Source of the DNA: Acetobacter sp.
GTDB taxonomy: Bacteria; Pseudomonadota; Alphaproteobacteria; Acetobacterales; Acetobacteraceae
NCBI GenBank assembly: GCA_017474285.1
Contig: JAFVHT010000059.1
Coordinates: forward strand, 83,838 to 147,837
Direction of reading: 5' to 3'
DNA length: 64,000 nt
Shown: positions 1 to 10,454 of the stretch, piece after piece
Layout of the letters: the number at the start of each line of letters is the position of its first letter
Numbering within the stretch: the stretch's first letter is position 1
Position numbers and translations under genes: made by a program
The notes under the pieces: generated by a model
Database searches by the model: none
Told to the model about the DNA's origin: nothing
Seen by the model: only the letters and a program-made list of their open reading frames with translations

Positions 1-800
1 AAACCATCAAAAGAAAACCGCCCTTTATCAGATAGCCACTCTTCATTAACAGCATCATTAACGCGAGGAACAATGCGCATAACCTCACCACCTCGAGCAT
101 GAATTTGGATATTCGTGCCCAAAGCATCCATAACATCAATACTATCAGTCTTTTTATATTCCCATGAACGTGCGTGAAACGCTATAGGTTTCGCCGTAAG
201 CGCACCAACAGGACAGACATCAATCAAATTACCTGACAACTCAGACGAAAGCGCTTTTTCCACATAAGTCGTAATCTCAGCATTTTCACCTCGTGATACT
301 AGTCCTAGCTCAGGAGTGCCTGCTATCTCTGTACAAAAACGAACACACCGACTACACTGAATACAACGTGTCATAACTGTTTTAATTAACGGACCTAAAT
401 TTTTATCAGTTACAGCACGCTTTTCTTCCTGATAACGAGAAAAACCAGAACCATACCCATAAGCTTGATCTTGCAAATCACATTCCCCACCCTGATCACA
501 GATCGGACAATCAAGAGGATGATTGATAAGCAAAAACTCCATCACAGAACGGCGAGCTCGACGCACTACCTCTGTATCGGTAAAAACTTCCATCCCATCT
601 GCTACAGGAAACCCACAGGACGCGACAAGTTTAGGAGCACGCGCTACCTCAACAAGACACATACGGCAATTACCCGCCACTGACAGACGTTCATGATAAC
701 AGAAACGAGGGATTTCTTTTCCCGCTGCTTCACAGGCTTGAAGCACACTAGAACCAGGAAGAACCTCTACAGGTGTACCGTCAACAATTACCCTTACCAT
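1..800 (-). CDS. nuoG: NADH-quinone oxidoreductase subunit G (NuoG), N-terminal part
   Basis: Peripheral-arm Fe-S subunit of respiratory complex I, passing electrons from NuoF/NuoE towards NuoB. The 266 residues visible carry the N-terminal [2Fe-2S] ferredoxin ligands (C-Y-H then CRMC, about residues 33-48), the His/Cys N3-type region, the [10 protein letters not shown] segment (about residues 97-106) and the [11 protein letters not shown] [4Fe-4S] motif, which identify NuoG. The ATG at 800 follows nuoF by 26 bases in the same direction. The 3' end lies beyond base 1, so the molybdopterin-like domain is not seen and completeness cannot be judged. Last visible gene of the nuo operon, which presumably continues to nuoH-N outside the window. 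Confidence 0.95.
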   Translation of the reverse strand, partial: MVRVIVDGTPVEVLPGSSVLQACEAAGKEIPRFCYHERLSVAGNCRMCLVEVARAPKLVASCGFPVADGMEVFTDTEVVRRARRSVMEFLLINHPLDCPICDQGGECDLQDQAYGYGSGFSRYQEEKRAVTDKNLGPLIKTVMTRCIQCSRCVRFCTEIAGTPELGLVSRGENAEITTYVEKALSSELSGNLIDVCPVGALTAKPIAFHARSWEYKKTDSIDVMDALGTNIQIHARGGEVMRIVPRVNDAVNEEWLSDKGRFSFDG

Positions 801-826
801 TCTCTTACCCCGTCACCAAAACACCA

Positions 827-2131
827 TCATACTGACACATGTGTTGGACTTATCTCTTTTTGCCCAGCTTTATACTGCCGAATACGCGCTTCCATTTCCG
901 GACGAAAATGCCGGATTAAACCTTGAATAGGCCATGCGGCTGCATCACCCAACGCACAAATAGTATGCCCCTCAATCTGACGTGTAATTTGCTCAAGCAT
1001 ATCAATTTCTTCGATCTCTGCCCGACCTTCGACGATACGATCCATAATTCGCATCATCCATCCCGTACCTTCACGGCAAGGTGTACACTGACCACAACTC
1101 TCATGCTTAAAAAATTTAGAGAAACGCGCAATAGCCTTAATAATATCTGTTGATTTATCCATGACAATCATACACGCAGTACCCAATGCAGACCGCTCCG
1201 CGCGTAAACTATCATAATCCATTAAGACAGTTTCACAAATAGATTTTGGTAAAAGTGGCACAGAGCAACCGCCAGGAATAACAGCCAATAAGTTATCCCA
1301 TCCACCACGAACGCCACCACCATGTTTTTCTATAATATCCTTAAGTGGAACTCCCAGTTCTTCTTCAAACACACAAGGCGTGTTAACGTGGCCAGAAATT
1401 GCCATAAGTTTTGTACCCGCGTTATTCGGACGACCAAGCCCAGCAAACCACGACGCACCACGACGTAAAATCGTAGAAGTAACAGCAATACTCTCAACAT
1501 TGTTAACCGTTGTTGGACAACCATATAACCCCATCCCTGCTGGAAACGGTGGCTTCATACGAGGTTGCCCCTTTTTACCCTCTAAACTTTCAAGTAATGC
1601 TGTTTCTTCACCACAAATATAAGCCCCAGCCCCACGATGAATAAAGAAGTCAAAATCCCATCCAGTCCCCGCTGCGTTTTGACCCAACAGCCCAGCTTCA
1701 TAAGCCTCATCAATAGCAATTTGAAGGTGTTCTGCCTCGCGATAAAACTCACCTCTAATGTAAATATAGGAAGTGTGTGCTCCTATCGCAAATGAAGCAA
1801 TTAGTGCACTTTCAATCAGTTTATGCGGGTCATGTCGTAGAATCTCACGGTCTTTACACGTGCCTGGCTCTGATTCATCTCCGTTAATGACCAAATAATG
1901 TGGTCTACCATCGAAACTCTTCGGCATAAAAGACCATTTCATACCCGTAGAAAAACCAGCTCCGCCACGACCACGTAAGCCTGAGGCTTTCATTTCAGCA
2001 ATAATAGTCTCACGCCCTTTTGCGAGAATAGCGGCGGTATTATCCCAATCCCCCCTTTTACGTGCACCTGCAAGACGCCAATCATCCTGCCCATACAGAT
2101 TGGTAAAGATCCGATCTTTATCTTGCAACAT
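827..2131 (-). CDS. nuoF: NADH-quinone oxidoreductase subunit F (NuoF)
   Basis: FMN- and NADH-binding subunit of complex I, where NADH is oxidised. The 434-residue product has the glycine-rich nucleotide loop [11 protein letters not shown] near residue 52, the ICGEETAL segment, and the N3 [4Fe-4S] ligands SCGQCTPC near residue 350 with the fourth Cys in HTICALGD. An open frame extends 20 codons upstream, but the ATG at 2131 is preceded by a strong AGGAGG ribosome site at good spacing and matches the usual NuoF start, so I chose it. It follows nuoE by 10 bases. Length is normal for the family and no key residue is missing. Confidence 0.97.
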   Translation of the reverse strand: MLQDKDRIFTNLYGQDDWRLAGARKRGDWDNTAAILAKGRETIIAEMKASGLRGRGGAGFSTGMKWSFMPKSFDGRPHYLVINGDESEPGTCKDREILRHDPHKLIESALIASFAIGAHTSYIYIRGEFYREAEHLQIAIDEAYEAGLLGQNAAGTGWDFDFFIHRGAGAYICGEETALLESLEGKKGQPRMKPPFPAGMGLYGCPTTVNNVESIAVTSTILRRGASWFAGLGRPNNAGTKLMAISGHVNTPCVFEEELGVPLKDIIEKHGGGVRGGWDNLLAVIPGGCSVPLLPKSICETVLMDYDSLRAERSALGTACMIVMDKSTDIIKAIARFSKFFKHESCGQCTPCREGTGWMMRIMDRIVEGRAEIEEIDMLEQITRQIEGHTICALGDAAAWPIQGLIRHFRPEMEARIRQYKAGQKEISPTHVSV

Positions 2132-2141
2132 TTTTCGCCTC

Positions 2142-2780
2142 CTATTGCTCATCCACTGGCGTAGAAACAGTAAGAAGCGTCTTACGTCCACCTTCTGGAG
2201 CAGAATTTAAACGATCAACTCTAGGACCTGGTGCAGGGCGTCGTCCGTCTCGTAATTCCGCAATCAATTTCTGTACACTCTCTGAATCCATGTCTTCATA
2301 AAAATCATCATCAACCTGAAGAATAGGCGCATTAGCACACGCCCCTAAACATTCAACTTCCGTCAATGTAAATAAACCGTCTGCACTTGTTTCTCCAAAA
2401 TGATTGATACCCGTTTCGCGTCGACAAGCAGAAACTATTTCATCAGAACCACGCAACCAACAAGGTGTCGTTGTACAAACTTGCAGATGATAACGCCCAA
2501 TTGGACGTTTATTAAACATGGTATAAAAAGAAGCCACTTCATAAACACGAATAGGTGCTATCTCCAAGCGCTTAGCAATCTCATTCATAGCCTGTAAAGG
2601 AACCCACGCACTTCCAGTACACCTACTCATTTGTTTTTGAGCAATATAAAGCAAAGGCATAACAGCACTTGCTTTACGTTCAACAGGATATTTTTTCAAC
2701 ACAATCGTAATTGCAGTTTCAGACTCTGCATCAAAAACAAAATCATCAGGTTGTGATGGGGGAACCCAAGCAGAATTCAT
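2142..2780 (-). CDS. nuoE: NADH-quinone oxidoreductase subunit E (NuoE)
   Basis: Thioredoxin-fold [2Fe-2S] subunit of complex I that pairs with NuoF. The 212 residues contain the four cluster cysteines in CTTTPC (about residue 102) and [10 protein letters not shown] (about residue 143). After the fold comes a Pro/Arg-rich C-terminal tail of about 45 residues (PAPGPRVD and onwards), longer than in the shortest family members but seen in several alphaproteobacteria. Its ATG overlaps the nuoD stop by four bases (ATGA), so the two are probably translationally coupled. Confidence 0.96.
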   Translation of the reverse strand: MNSAWVPPSQPDDFVFDAESETAITIVLKKYPVERKASAVMPLLYIAQKQMSRCTGSAWVPLQAMNEIAKRLEIAPIRVYEVASFYTMFNKRPIGRYHLQVCTTTPCWLRGSDEIVSACRRETGINHFGETSADGLFTLTEVECLGACANAPILQVDDDFYEDMDSESVQKLIAELRDGRRPAPGPRVDRLNSAPEGGRKTLLTVSTPVDEQ

Positions 2781-4060
2781 CGATCCACTTCTCCAAACAC
2801 AAGATCAAGAGATCCTATAATAGCCACCATATCCGCCAACATTCCTCTTCGGGAAAGCTCATCTATAGCTTGAAGATGGGCAAAACCCGTGGGACGAATT
2901 TTACAACGATAAGGCCTGTTCGTCCCGTCTGCAACAAGATAAACAGCAAACTCACCTTTTGGACTCTCTACAGCTGTATATGTTGCTCCAGGCGGAACAT
3001 GATAACCCTCACTAAATAACTTAAAATGATGGATTAAAGCTTCCATCGATTGTTTCATATCAGCACGACGCGGTGGAGTAAATTTTGGATCTTCTACCTT
3101 AACCGCCCCTGGTTGCATTTGATCCAAACATTGTTCAATAATTTTTACACTTTCCCGCATTTCCGCCACACGAATAAGGTAACGATCATAACAATCTCCC
3201 TGACGCGCAACAGGTACTTTAAACTCAACCTTATGATAATTATCATAAGGCTGGTTACGACGTAAATCCCAAGGCACACCAGACGCTCTTAAACATGGAC
3301 CACTAAAACCCCAAGCCAACGCCTGCTTCGCCGTAAAAACACCCACACCAACAGTACGCTGCTTCCAAATACGATTTTCCGTTAAAAGCCCTTCAAGAGC
3401 ATCAATCCACTTTGGAAAATCACGTGTCCAAGCAGAAATTTTATCTTCAAGATCTGATGGAATATCCCGAGCAACCCCGCCAGGACGAAAATAATTTGCA
3501 TGAAGCCGCGCACCTGAAGCCGCTTCATAAAACTCCATAAGTTTTTCACGTTCTTCATATCCCCACAATGCAGGCGTAACTGCTCCGCAATCAAGAGCCA
3601 TAGCTGTAAGGTTTAAGATATGATTAAGAACGCGTGTAATCTCAGAAAATAAAACACGTAGCCACTTTGAACGCTCTGGAACGTCAACACCTAATAACTT
3701 CTCCGTAGCCAGAGCAAAAACATGTTCCTGACACATAGGAGAAACATAATCAAGCCTATCAAAATAAGGCAAAGCTTTTTGATAAGTTTTATGCTCAATA
3801 AGCTTTTCCGTACCACGGTGCAATAAACCAATATGCGGAATGGCACGCGCAACAACTTCCCCTTCTAATTCTAGAACCAAACGTAGCACACCGTGAGCAG
3901 AAGGATGCTGAGGCCCAAAATTAAGAGCGTGAGAATCAAGTTCGACAACCCGATTTGTGTGTTCTTGAAGCTGATTTTCAGGTAACAGACTTTCAGGAAT
4001 ATCTTCCCGCAGTACGGTTTGCGCGAATAAAAGCGCCTCTTTATCCTGTGTCTCACTCAT
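2777..4060 (-). CDS. nuoD: NADH-quinone oxidoreductase subunit D (NuoD)
   Basis: 49-kDa-type subunit of complex I that forms the quinone site with NuoB; homologous to the large subunit of [NiFe] hydrogenases but without Ni. The 427-residue product has the quinone-site motif [10 protein letters not shown] near residue 50, LHRGTEKL, and the closing segment VFGEVDR. Two ATGs are possible; the one at 4060 (MSETQDK) has an AAGGA site seven bases upstream, while the one at 4075 has poor spacing. A separate nuoD, not a nuoCD fusion, is usual for alphaproteobacteria. The 3' end overlaps nuoE by four bases. Confidence 0.96.
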   Translation of the reverse strand: MSETQDKEALLFAQTVLREDIPESLLPENQLQEHTNRVVELDSHALNFGPQHPSAHGVLRLVLELEGEVVARAIPHIGLLHRGTEKLIEHKTYQKALPYFDRLDYVSPMCQEHVFALATEKLLGVDVPERSKWLRVLFSEITRVLNHILNLTAMALDCGAVTPALWGYEEREKLMEFYEAASGARLHANYFRPGGVARDIPSDLEDKISAWTRDFPKWIDALEGLLTENRIWKQRTVGVGVFTAKQALAWGFSGPCLRASGVPWDLRRNQPYDNYHKVEFKVPVARQGDCYDRYLIRVAEMRESVKIIEQCLDQMQPGAVKVEDPKFTPPRRADMKQSMEALIHHFKLFSEGYHVPPGATYTAVESPKGEFAVYLVADGTNRPYRCKIRPTGFAHLQAIDELSRRGMLADMVAIIGSLDLVFGEVDR

Positions 4061-4078
4061 GAGAGATTCCTTCATATC

Positions 4079-4716
4079 TCACAGAACTTTATGGGCTTTT
4101 TCATCTCCTGGCAAAGTTAAAACACTTTCCCATGGAGAAACAAAATCAAAATCACGAAAATCTTGTGTAAGAGAAACCGGTTCTTTTACAACACGCCTAT
4201 GCCCCACATCATAACGAACTTCTTCGTAACCTGTTAAAGGGAAATCTTTACGAAGGGGATGCCCCTCAAAACCAGTATCTGTCAGAATACGCCGCAAATC
4301 AGGCTGCCCCGAAAACAAAACACCAAACAAATCATAGCATTCTCGCTCCCACCATGTTGCACAAGGCCATAGCTGATAAACGGAAGGAACGGGCGTTACT
4401 TCATCAGTTGTAACAATAACACGAATACGCCGATTATAGGTTACAGAGAGTAAATTATATACAACATCAAAACGTTCCACACGTTGTGGATAATCTACAC
4501 CACATATATCCATGAGCTGTTCAAAACGATACTGAGGCGCATTTTTCAGTATTCTAAAAAAGACAGTAAATGTTGAGGAGTAGTACGAACAACCAACTCC
4601 CCTTTTTCCAACGCAGCATATGAAGTATAAGGTTGCGTTGTTAAAAAAGTAAACGCTAAAGAAGCAAGCTGCCCTTCCGCTTCTACCTGTTTAGAATTTA
4701 TACAAAGATCAGCCAC
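4079..4716 (-). pseudogene. nuoC: NADH-quinone oxidoreductase subunit C (NuoC), interrupted by a -1 frameshift
   Basis: NuoC (30-kDa subunit) links NuoD to the rest of the complex I arm. The body, from MDICGVDYP at 4513 to 4079 (144 residues, with [11 protein letters not shown] and the C-terminal region containing [18 protein letters not shown]), is in one frame. About 56 further N-terminal codons from a GTG at 4716 ([15 protein letters not shown]...) are in another frame and stop at a TGA at 4546-4548. The GTG overlaps the nuoB stop (GTGGCTGA). One missing base, most simply in the T6 run at 4556-4561, would restore a 212-residue NuoC of normal length. It could be a sequence error, a mutation, or a site of -1 frameshifting, since the run forms an in-frame T TTT TTA heptamer. 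All other nuo genes are intact, which argues against real loss. Confidence 0.85.
4529..4561 (-). other. Candidate -1 frameshift signal in nuoC (slippery heptamer plus hairpin)
   Basis: On the minus strand, T TTT TTA (4561-4555) is in the correct codon phase (TCT TTT TTA) for simultaneous -1 slippage. Two bases later comes a perfect seven-pair stem ATACTGA / TCAGTAT with a ten-base loop (4552-4529). Slippage would bypass the TGA at 4546-4548 and join exactly the frame that encodes the NuoC body. The two-base spacer is shorter than the usual five to nine and the stem is weak, so the signal may be accidental. Confidence 0.3.
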
Positions 4717-5272
4717 GAAGAATTGTTCCCGTCCGACGGATTTTTTTCTGAAGCAACATTATACCATAGAGCAAAGCCTCTGCCGTTGGCGGACAACCAG
4801 GCACATAAACATCAACAGGTATAATACGATCACAACCACGCACAACAGAATAAGAATAATGGTAATACCCACCCCCATTAGCGCATGACCCCATAGAAAT
4901 AACCCAACGAGGCTCAGCCATTTGCTCATACAAACGACGCAATGCAGGTGCCATTTTATTGGTAAGTGTACCAGCTACAATCATAACATCAGACTGTCGC
5001 GGCGACCCCCTTGGAAAAATCCCAAAACGATCTAAATCATAACGGGGCATATAAGCATGAATCATTTCAACGGCACAACAGGCAAGACCAAATGTCATTG
5101 GCCAAAGGCTACCATTACGTCCCCAGTTAACAAGTTTATCAAGATTCGATATAATAAAACCTTTTTCCGCTAAAACACCTGTAATACCCCGCATAACAGC
5201 ATCTTGCTCTGGACCAGCAGGTAAATTTTCTCGATTCCATATAACGGCATTCTCGTTATAATCACTAGTCAC
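4709..5272 (-). CDS. nuoB: NADH-quinone oxidoreductase subunit B (NuoB)
   Basis: Carries cluster N2, the last Fe-S centre before quinone, in complex I. The 187 residues show the ligand set: tandem Cys in GLACCAVEM near residue 63, [10 protein letters not shown] near 128 and [13 protein letters not shown] near 158. The start codon is GTG at 5272, 13 bases after the nuoA stop. The stop overlaps the GTG of nuoC. Length and motifs are standard. Confidence 0.97.
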   Translation of the reverse strand: MTSDYNENAVIWNRENLPAGPEQDAVMRGITGVLAEKGFIISNLDKLVNWGRNGSLWPMTFGLACCAVEMIHAYMPRYDLDRFGIFPRGSPRQSDVMIVAGTLTNKMAPALRRLYEQMAEPRWVISMGSCANGGGYYHYSYSVVRGCDRIIPVDVYVPGCPPTAEALLYGIMLLQKKIRRTGTILRG

Positions 5273-5285
5273 GACACACCACCCT

Positions 5286-5651
5286 TTAATCCCAATCTAA
5301 AGCACCCATACGCCATTCATAAAGGAATCCAACACCAAGAACGACTAAAAACAAAAGCATAGACATAAACCCAAATATACCTATTCGACCCAAACTAATA
5401 GCCCACGGAAATAAAAACGTTATTTCTAAATCGAAAACAATAAAAAGGATTGCCACCAAATAAAAGCGAATATCAAATCTACGATGCGCATCACCAAATG
5501 CACTAAAGCCACACTCATATGCTGTTAATTTTTCTGGATAAGGCTTCTGATGCCCACAAAGTAACGCCATCCCTAGCATAGCCGCTGCAATAACAACTGA
5601 TACACCCCCAAAAATAAGAATAGGCGCATAGTTAGCAAAAACAGACTGCAT
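5286..5651 (-). CDS. nuoA: NADH-quinone oxidoreductase subunit A (NuoA)
   Basis: Small membrane subunit of complex I that helps form the quinone cavity. The 121 residues contain three hydrophobic helices and the conserved loop [17 protein letters not shown] with its signature Cys near residue 47, followed by [19 protein letters not shown]. The ATG at 5651 has a GGAAAG ribosome site upstream. First gene of the nuo operon; the 145 bases upstream up to tRNA-Val should hold its promoter, but no clear -35/-10 pair could be picked. Confidence 0.97.
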   Translation of the reverse strand: MQSVFANYAPILIFGGVSVVIAAAMLGMALLCGHQKPYPEKLTAYECGFSAFGDAHRRFDIRFYLVAILFIVFDLEITFLFPWAISLGRIGIFGFMSMLLFLVVLGVGFLYEWRMGALDWD

Positions 5652-5796
5652 TGATCACTTTCCTACGCTCAAACCAAAATTAAACTACAAAAACCGTTCA
5701 AAACCCAAAATCTACAAACACTACAGCAACATAACTTGTAAGCCCATTAGGAACTTACAAGGAAAACCCCTTTTTCCCACTTTTAACAGTATAGTA

Positions 5797-5871
5797 TGGT
5801 GGGCGATGACGGGATCGAACCGCCGACCTTCTCGGTGTAAACGAGACGCTCTACCCCTAAGCTAATCGCCC
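5797..5871 (-). tRNA. tRNA-Val (anticodon TAC)
   Basis: Folds as a normal cloverleaf on the minus strand: acceptor GGGCGAT pairs with ATCGCCC, the anticodon stem TCTCG/CGAGA encloses the loop TTTACAC with anticodon TAC, and the T arm carries GGTTCGATCC. The 3' CCA is encoded (5797-5799). It sits between hup and nuoA in a 337-base gap that otherwise shows no gene. Confidence 0.97.
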
Positions 5872-5988
5872 ATAACAACACATTGACAATATAACAAAAT
5901 ACTATCAGTACAAATTCATAACACACTTTCAAGGAATCAATGTGTATACACCATACAACCTTACTTATCAGAAAACAATCTACTTCTA

Positions 5989-6351
5989 CTAAGCCTTTTT
6001 AGACTTAGAGCGCGCAGCCCCAGCAACAGGTGCCTTAACTTTCTCACGATGAGCGTTTTCATGCTTAGGATTTAAGGCATCTTTCAATGCTTTTCCTGGT
6101 TTAAAACGCACAGATGTCGAAGCTGGAATATCAATTTCTTCCTTTGTGCGAGGATTACGTCCTTTAGTCGCCTTACGTTCTGTTATAATAAAACTACCAA
6201 AACCAACTAAACGCACTTCTTGCTTTTTATGTAACGCACTTTCAATAGCAGACAATACTGCTCCTACAGCTTCAGAGGCTTTCACTTTAGACAAATCTGC
6301 CGTTTCTGCCACAGACGCTACAAGGTCTTGCTTACTAAATAGTTTTTCCAT
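5989..6351 (-). CDS. hupB: DNA-binding protein HU, with basic C-terminal tail
   Basis: Histone-like nucleoid protein. The first 90 residues are a normal HU fold: helical dimerisation region (MEKLFSKQDLVASVAE), the VRLVGFGSF strand and the GRNPRTKEEIDIPAS DNA-binding arm. After about residue 90 comes an added tail rich in Lys, Ala and Arg that ends KSKKA, giving 120 residues where plain HU has about 90. The ATG at 6351 has an AAAGG site. It lies just downstream of lon (141-base gap), an arrangement common to many proteobacteria; the gap is long enough for its own promoter. Confidence 0.95.
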   Translation of the reverse strand: MEKLFSKQDLVASVAETADLSKVKASEAVGAVLSAIESALHKKQEVRLVGFGSFIITERKATKGRNPRTKEEIDIPASTSVRFKPGKALKDALNPKHENAHREKVKAPVAGAARSKSKKA

Positions 6352-6492
6352 GCGACATTACCTTTCTTCACCTTAAATAAGTACCAGGCTTCCATAACTT
6401 TACAAAAACCTACTCTGTACTTATGAAGCTATTACTCATTCTATGCAAGTATAATAACACTCAAAATCTATTCGACAATACATATTTCTCTC

Positions 6493-8976
6493 TCAATGCG
6501 GCAAACTTTGCTCAGCAACGACAACATTACGCCCTGGTGCAAGGTCATCTTCCCACTCAATAGGTTGAGGTTGACGCAACAACGCACGCTCCAAAATCTG
6601 ATCTACATGCCTCACTGGTACAATCTCTAGCCCTTCTTTGACATTTTCAGAAATCTCAATAAGGTCTTTTATGTTTTCTTCAGGAATAAACACAGTGCGA
6701 ATACCCGATCGTAACGCCGCTAGAAGTTTTTCCTTAAGCCCTCCAATCGCAAGAACACGCCCTCGTAAAGTAATTTCTCCCGTCATAGCGACATCTTTAC
6801 AAATAGGAATACCCGTCAAAACACTCACAAGAGAAGTTACCATACCAACCCCTGCAGAAGGACCGTCTTTTGGTGTCGCCCCTTCAGGCACATGAACATG
6901 AAAGCTCCTCTTATCAAAGAGTTCTGGTGTAACCCCAAAGCTTGGCGCACGACTCCTTACAAAAGAAAATGCCGCAGAGATACTCTCTTTCATCACTTCC
7001 CCTAATTTCCCTGTTTCAACAATTCCCCCTTTTCCAGGTACCATCACACTTTCAATAATCAGAATCTCCCCTCCAACCTCAGTCCAAGCCAAACCAGCAA
7101 CAACGCCAACCATGTCTTCCGACTCTATTTCACCATAGTTGAAACGCCTTACACCCGCATAATCACCAAGATTATCGGCTGTAACCGTGACAGATGTTGT
7201 TTTACCCGTCACAATCTCTTTCACGGCTTTACGCGCAAGTTTTGCTAACTCACGCTCAAGATTACGAACACCCGCCTCTCGCGTGTAATAGCGAATCAGG
7301 TTCTGTACTGCATGATCTGTTACTGACCACTCACCAGGTTGAAGATTATGCGCTGTAATTTGCTTACCAATAAGATGTTTATTGACAATCTGAATTTTCT
7401 CTTCCTCTGTATAACCCGATAAACGAATAACCTCCATTCTATCGAGTAAAGGACGTGGCATATCAAGAGTGTTTGCTGTCGTCACGAACATCACATCAGA
7501 CAAATCATAATCCACTTCAAGATAGTGATCCGCAAAAGCACTATTTTGTTCTGGATCTAACACCTCAAGCAGTGCTGATGCTGGGTCTCCACGCCAATCT
7601 GCTCCAAGTTTATCAATTTCATCTAAAAGAAATAATGGATTTGAGACTCCTGCTTTTTTCATTCCTTGAATGATTTTGCCAGGCATAGACCCAATATATG
7701 TACGTCGATGACCACGAATCTCAGCCTCATCACGCACCCCCCCCAGAGACATACGCACATAATGTCTCCCTGTTGCATCAGCAATGGAACGAGCAAGCGA
7801 TGTTTTCCCAACACCAGGAGGACCTACAAGACACAAAATTGGTCCTTTTAACTTATTCGAGCGACTCTGAACTGCTAAATACTCAAGAATCCGTTCTTTA
7901 ACTTTTTCCAAGCCATAATGTTCAATATCTAAAATCTTTTCTGCTTCTGATAAATCCCGTCGAATTTTTGTGCGTTTTTTCCAAGGCACATTTAAGATCC
8001 AATCAAGGTAATTTCGTATCACGGTCGACTCTGCTGACATTCCACTCATACTACGAAGTTTCTTTAACTCTCCTAATGCTTTTTCACGCACTTCTTTTGA
8101 AAATTTTGTTTTTTCAATTTTTTCCTCTAGTTCAGATAACTCATCTTTACCACCATCTATTTCTACTAATTCTTTCTGAATAGCCTTTAATTGCTCATTC
8201 AAATAATATTCTTTATGAGAACGCTCCATTTGCTGCTTGACACGACTACGGATTTTTTTCTCCACTTGGAGCTTGTCAATCTCAACTTCAATATGGTTAA
8301 AAATTTTTTCCAATTGTTCTAAAACAGTAGAAGCTTCCAAAATCTCCTGTTTCTCAAAAAGTTTAATATTCATATGACTTGCAATTGTATCAACAAGTTT
8401 TGACAAATCACTCATTTGCTCAAGAGAAGTTAGAACTTCAGAAGCAATTTTTTTATTCAATTTCATGTATTGTTCAAAACGAGACACCACTAAACGTGCC
8501 AATACTTGTGTCTCAGTACTATATTCCGTCTCTTCTGGTATTGGTTCAATGTCGGCTTCAAAATACCCGTTTACGTCATACACAGCGACAAGTTTTACAC
8601 GTTTTACACCCTCAACTAATATCTTAACTGTTCCATCTGGCAATTTCAGCATCTGTAAAATAGTTGATAGTGTACCAACACGATAAATATCATCAAGCGA
8701 TAATTCATCTAATGTTGTTTCTTTTTGTGCCACTAATAAAATAACTTTATCTTCTTGATCCTCTTGTGTCGCGGCTTCCAAAGCACGAACAGATTTCTCC
8801 CGTCCAACAAACAGTGGAGAAATCATATGCGGAAAAGCAACAATATCCCGCAATGGTAATAAGGCAACACGTTGATTAACAGATTTTGAAGAGTCACTCT
8901 GTTCAGATTCTCTTATTTCTGCTTGCGTAGTTACATCATCTTGAATCTGTTCAAAAGAACGTTCACTTTTGTCCAT
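6493..8976 (-). CDS. lon: ATP-dependent protease Lon
   Basis: Cytoplasmic AAA+ serine protease that degrades misfolded and regulatory proteins. Domains in order: N-terminal substrate domain (about residues 35-230, starting near VALLPLRDIVAFPH), coiled-coil region, AAA+ module with Walker A GPPGVGKTS near residue 385 and Walker B LFLLDEIDKL, then the protease domain with the catalytic serine in KDGPSAGVGM near residue 710. The ATG at 8976 (MDKSER) is preceded by AAAGGATGA at about eight bases; two in-frame starts up to 10 codons upstream are less well placed. 827 residues is typical. Together with clpX and clpP it forms a quality-control block. Confidence 0.97.
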   Translation of the reverse strand: MDKSERSFEQIQDDVTTQAEIRESEQSDSSKSVNQRVALLPLRDIVAFPHMISPLFVGREKSVRALEAATQEDQEDKVILLVAQKETTLDELSLDDIYRVGTLSTILQMLKLPDGTVKILVEGVKRVKLVAVYDVNGYFEADIEPIPEETEYSTETQVLARLVVSRFEQYMKLNKKIASEVLTSLEQMSDLSKLVDTIASHMNIKLFEKQEILEASTVLEQLEKIFNHIEVEIDKLQVEKKIRSRVKQQMERSHKEYYLNEQLKAIQKELVEIDGGKDELSELEEKIEKTKFSKEVREKALGELKKLRSMSGMSAESTVIRNYLDWILNVPWKKRTKIRRDLSEAEKILDIEHYGLEKVKERILEYLAVQSRSNKLKGPILCLVGPPGVGKTSLARSIADATGRHYVRMSLGGVRDEAEIRGHRRTYIGSMPGKIIQGMKKAGVSNPLFLLDEIDKLGADWRGDPASALLEVLDPEQNSAFADHYLEVDYDLSDVMFVTTANTLDMPRPLLDRMEVIRLSGYTEEEKIQIVNKHLIGKQITAHNLQPGEWSVTDHAVQNLIRYYTREAGVRNLERELAKLARKAVKEIVTGKTTSVTVTADNLGDYAGVRRFNYGEIESEDMVGVVAGLAWTEVGGEILIIESVMVPGKGGIVETGKLGEVMKESISAAFSFVRSRAPSFGVTPELFDKRSFHVHVPEGATPKDGPSAGVGMVTSLVSVLTGIPICKDVAMTGEITLRGRVLAIGGLKEKLLAALRSGIRTVFIPEENIKDLIEISENVKEGLEIVPVRHVDQILERALLRQPQPIEWEDDLAPGRNVVVAEQSLPH

Positions 8977-9016
8977 GATAACACTCATCCTTTCAAAAAG
9001 TGTCAACTGACCGTTT

Positions 9017-9041
9017 CTTAAGAGATAAAATATCTCTTAAG
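9017..9041. repeat. Perfect inverted repeat between clpX and lon
   Basis: CTTAAGAGATA, three bases, then TATCTCTTAAG: an 11-pair perfect stem with a three-base loop. It lies upstream of lon and downstream of clpX on their strand. No T run follows on the minus strand, so it is not a standard terminator; it could be an operator, a processing site or an attenuating hairpin in the lon leader. Confidence 0.6.
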
Positions 9042-9099
9042 CCTATTATAATTTATTGAATACGGTACCATCACCGATTGGCGTCATCTTTTAATTTTA

Positions 9100-10356
9100 T
9101 TATTCTGCCAATAATTCTTTATTATGCCCGTAAACATAAATAGGCTCTCTCTGACCATCAACGACTTCCTTATTAACCACCACTTCCTCAATATTCGATA
9201 AACCAGGAAGATCAAACATCGTTGACATCAAAATATTTTCCACAATTGAACGCAAACCACGCGCTCCTGTTTTACGAGCAATAGCCTTTTCGGCAATAGC
9301 TTGAACGGCTTCATCTGTAAAAGTCAGCTTCACATTTTCCATTTGAAAAAGGGACTGATATTGCTTCAAAAGCGCATTTTTTGGCTTTGTTAAAATCATA
9401 CCTAACGCAGCCTCATCCAAATCATCTAAGGTTGCCACAACAGGGAGACGACCAATAAATTCAGGAATAAGACCAAACTTCATTAAATCCTCTGACTCAA
9501 CATCACGCAAAATCTTACCAACAGAAGATTCATCGCGCGAGCGAACATCAGCACCAAACCCCATACCCCCTCCTTCACTACGAGCTGAAACAATTTTTTC
9601 CAAGCCAGCAAAAGCCCCCCCACAAATAAATAACATATTCGTAGTGTCAACCTGTAAAAACTCTTGTTGAGGATGCTTTCTCCCGCCCTGGGGCGGAACG
9701 GAAGCAATTGTTCCTTCCATAAGTTTGAGAAGCGCTTGTTGTACTCCTTCCCCGCTTACATCACGCGTAATGGATAGGTTATCAGATTTCTTAGAAATCT
9801 TATCAATTTCATCAATATAAATAATACCTTGTTGTGCACGCGCAATATTGTAATCAGACGCCTGCAATAACTTTAAAACCATATTCTCGACATCTTCGCC
9901 AACATATCCTGACTCTGTTAGTGTTGTAGCGTCAGCTATTGTAAATGGAACATCGAGAATACGCGCTAAAGTTTGCGCTAATAAAGTCTTGCCCGAACCT
10001 GTAGGACCAATAAGCAAAATATTCGATTTTGCAATTTCAACATCACCCGATTTAGCAACATTGACTAAACGCTTGTAGTGATTGTGTACTGCAACAGACA
10101 AAATCTTTTTAGCTTGGGGTTGACCAATAACGTAATCATCAAGAACTTTACAAATTTCACGCGGCGTAGGCACCCCCCGCGTTGATTTCAGAAGAACCGC
10201 CCCTTTTTCTTCACGAATAATATCTGTACAAAGATCTACACACTCATCACAAATAAATACTGTAGGACCTGCGATAAGTTTACGCACCTCACGCTGTGAC
10301 TTCCCACAAAACGAACAATACAATGTATTTTTGGAATCACCTGCTCCCGCATTCAT
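9100..10356 (-). CDS. clpX: ATP-dependent Clp protease ATP-binding subunit ClpX
   Basis: AAA+ unfoldase that feeds substrates to ClpP. The 418 residues begin with the four-Cys zinc-binding domain (C14, C17, C36, C39), followed by Walker A GPTGSGKT near residue 117, Walker [11 protein letters not shown], and the C-terminal sensor-2 region with [12 protein letters not shown]. The ATG at 10356 has GAGGGG upstream; a start five codons earlier lacks this. The gene is 98 bases downstream of clpP, the common clpP-clpX order. Confidence 0.97.
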   Translation of the reverse strand: MNAGAGDSKNTLYCSFCGKSQREVRKLIAGPTVFICDECVDLCTDIIREEKGAVLLKSTRGVPTPREICKVLDDYVIGQPQAKKILSVAVHNHYKRLVNVAKSGDVEIAKSNILLIGPTGSGKTLLAQTLARILDVPFTIADATTLTESGYVGEDVENMVLKLLQASDYNIARAQQGIIYIDEIDKISKKSDNLSITRDVSGEGVQQALLKLMEGTIASVPPQGGRKHPQQEFLQVDTTNMLFICGGAFAGLEKIVSARSEGGGMGFGADVRSRDESSVGKILRDVESEDLMKFGLIPEFIGRLPVVATLDDLDEAALGMILTKPKNALLKQYQSLFQMENVKLTFTDEAVQAIAEKAIARKTGARGLRSIVENILMSTMFDLPGLSNIEEVVVNKEVVDGQREPIYVYGHNKELLAE

Positions 10357-10454
10357 CAGCCAACCCCTCAATCAGTCTTGAACTCACTTAAACATAAACC
10401 TGTAAGCAGATGAAAAACCCATTAACCATTAACAGCATGCTAGAAAAAACAAAA

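Noticed and set aside
8975..9006. TTGACA ... TGTTAT (17-base spacing) near the lon start, as promoter
   Set aside because: The pair overlaps the ribosome site and start codon, so a transcript from it could not carry a normal lon start.
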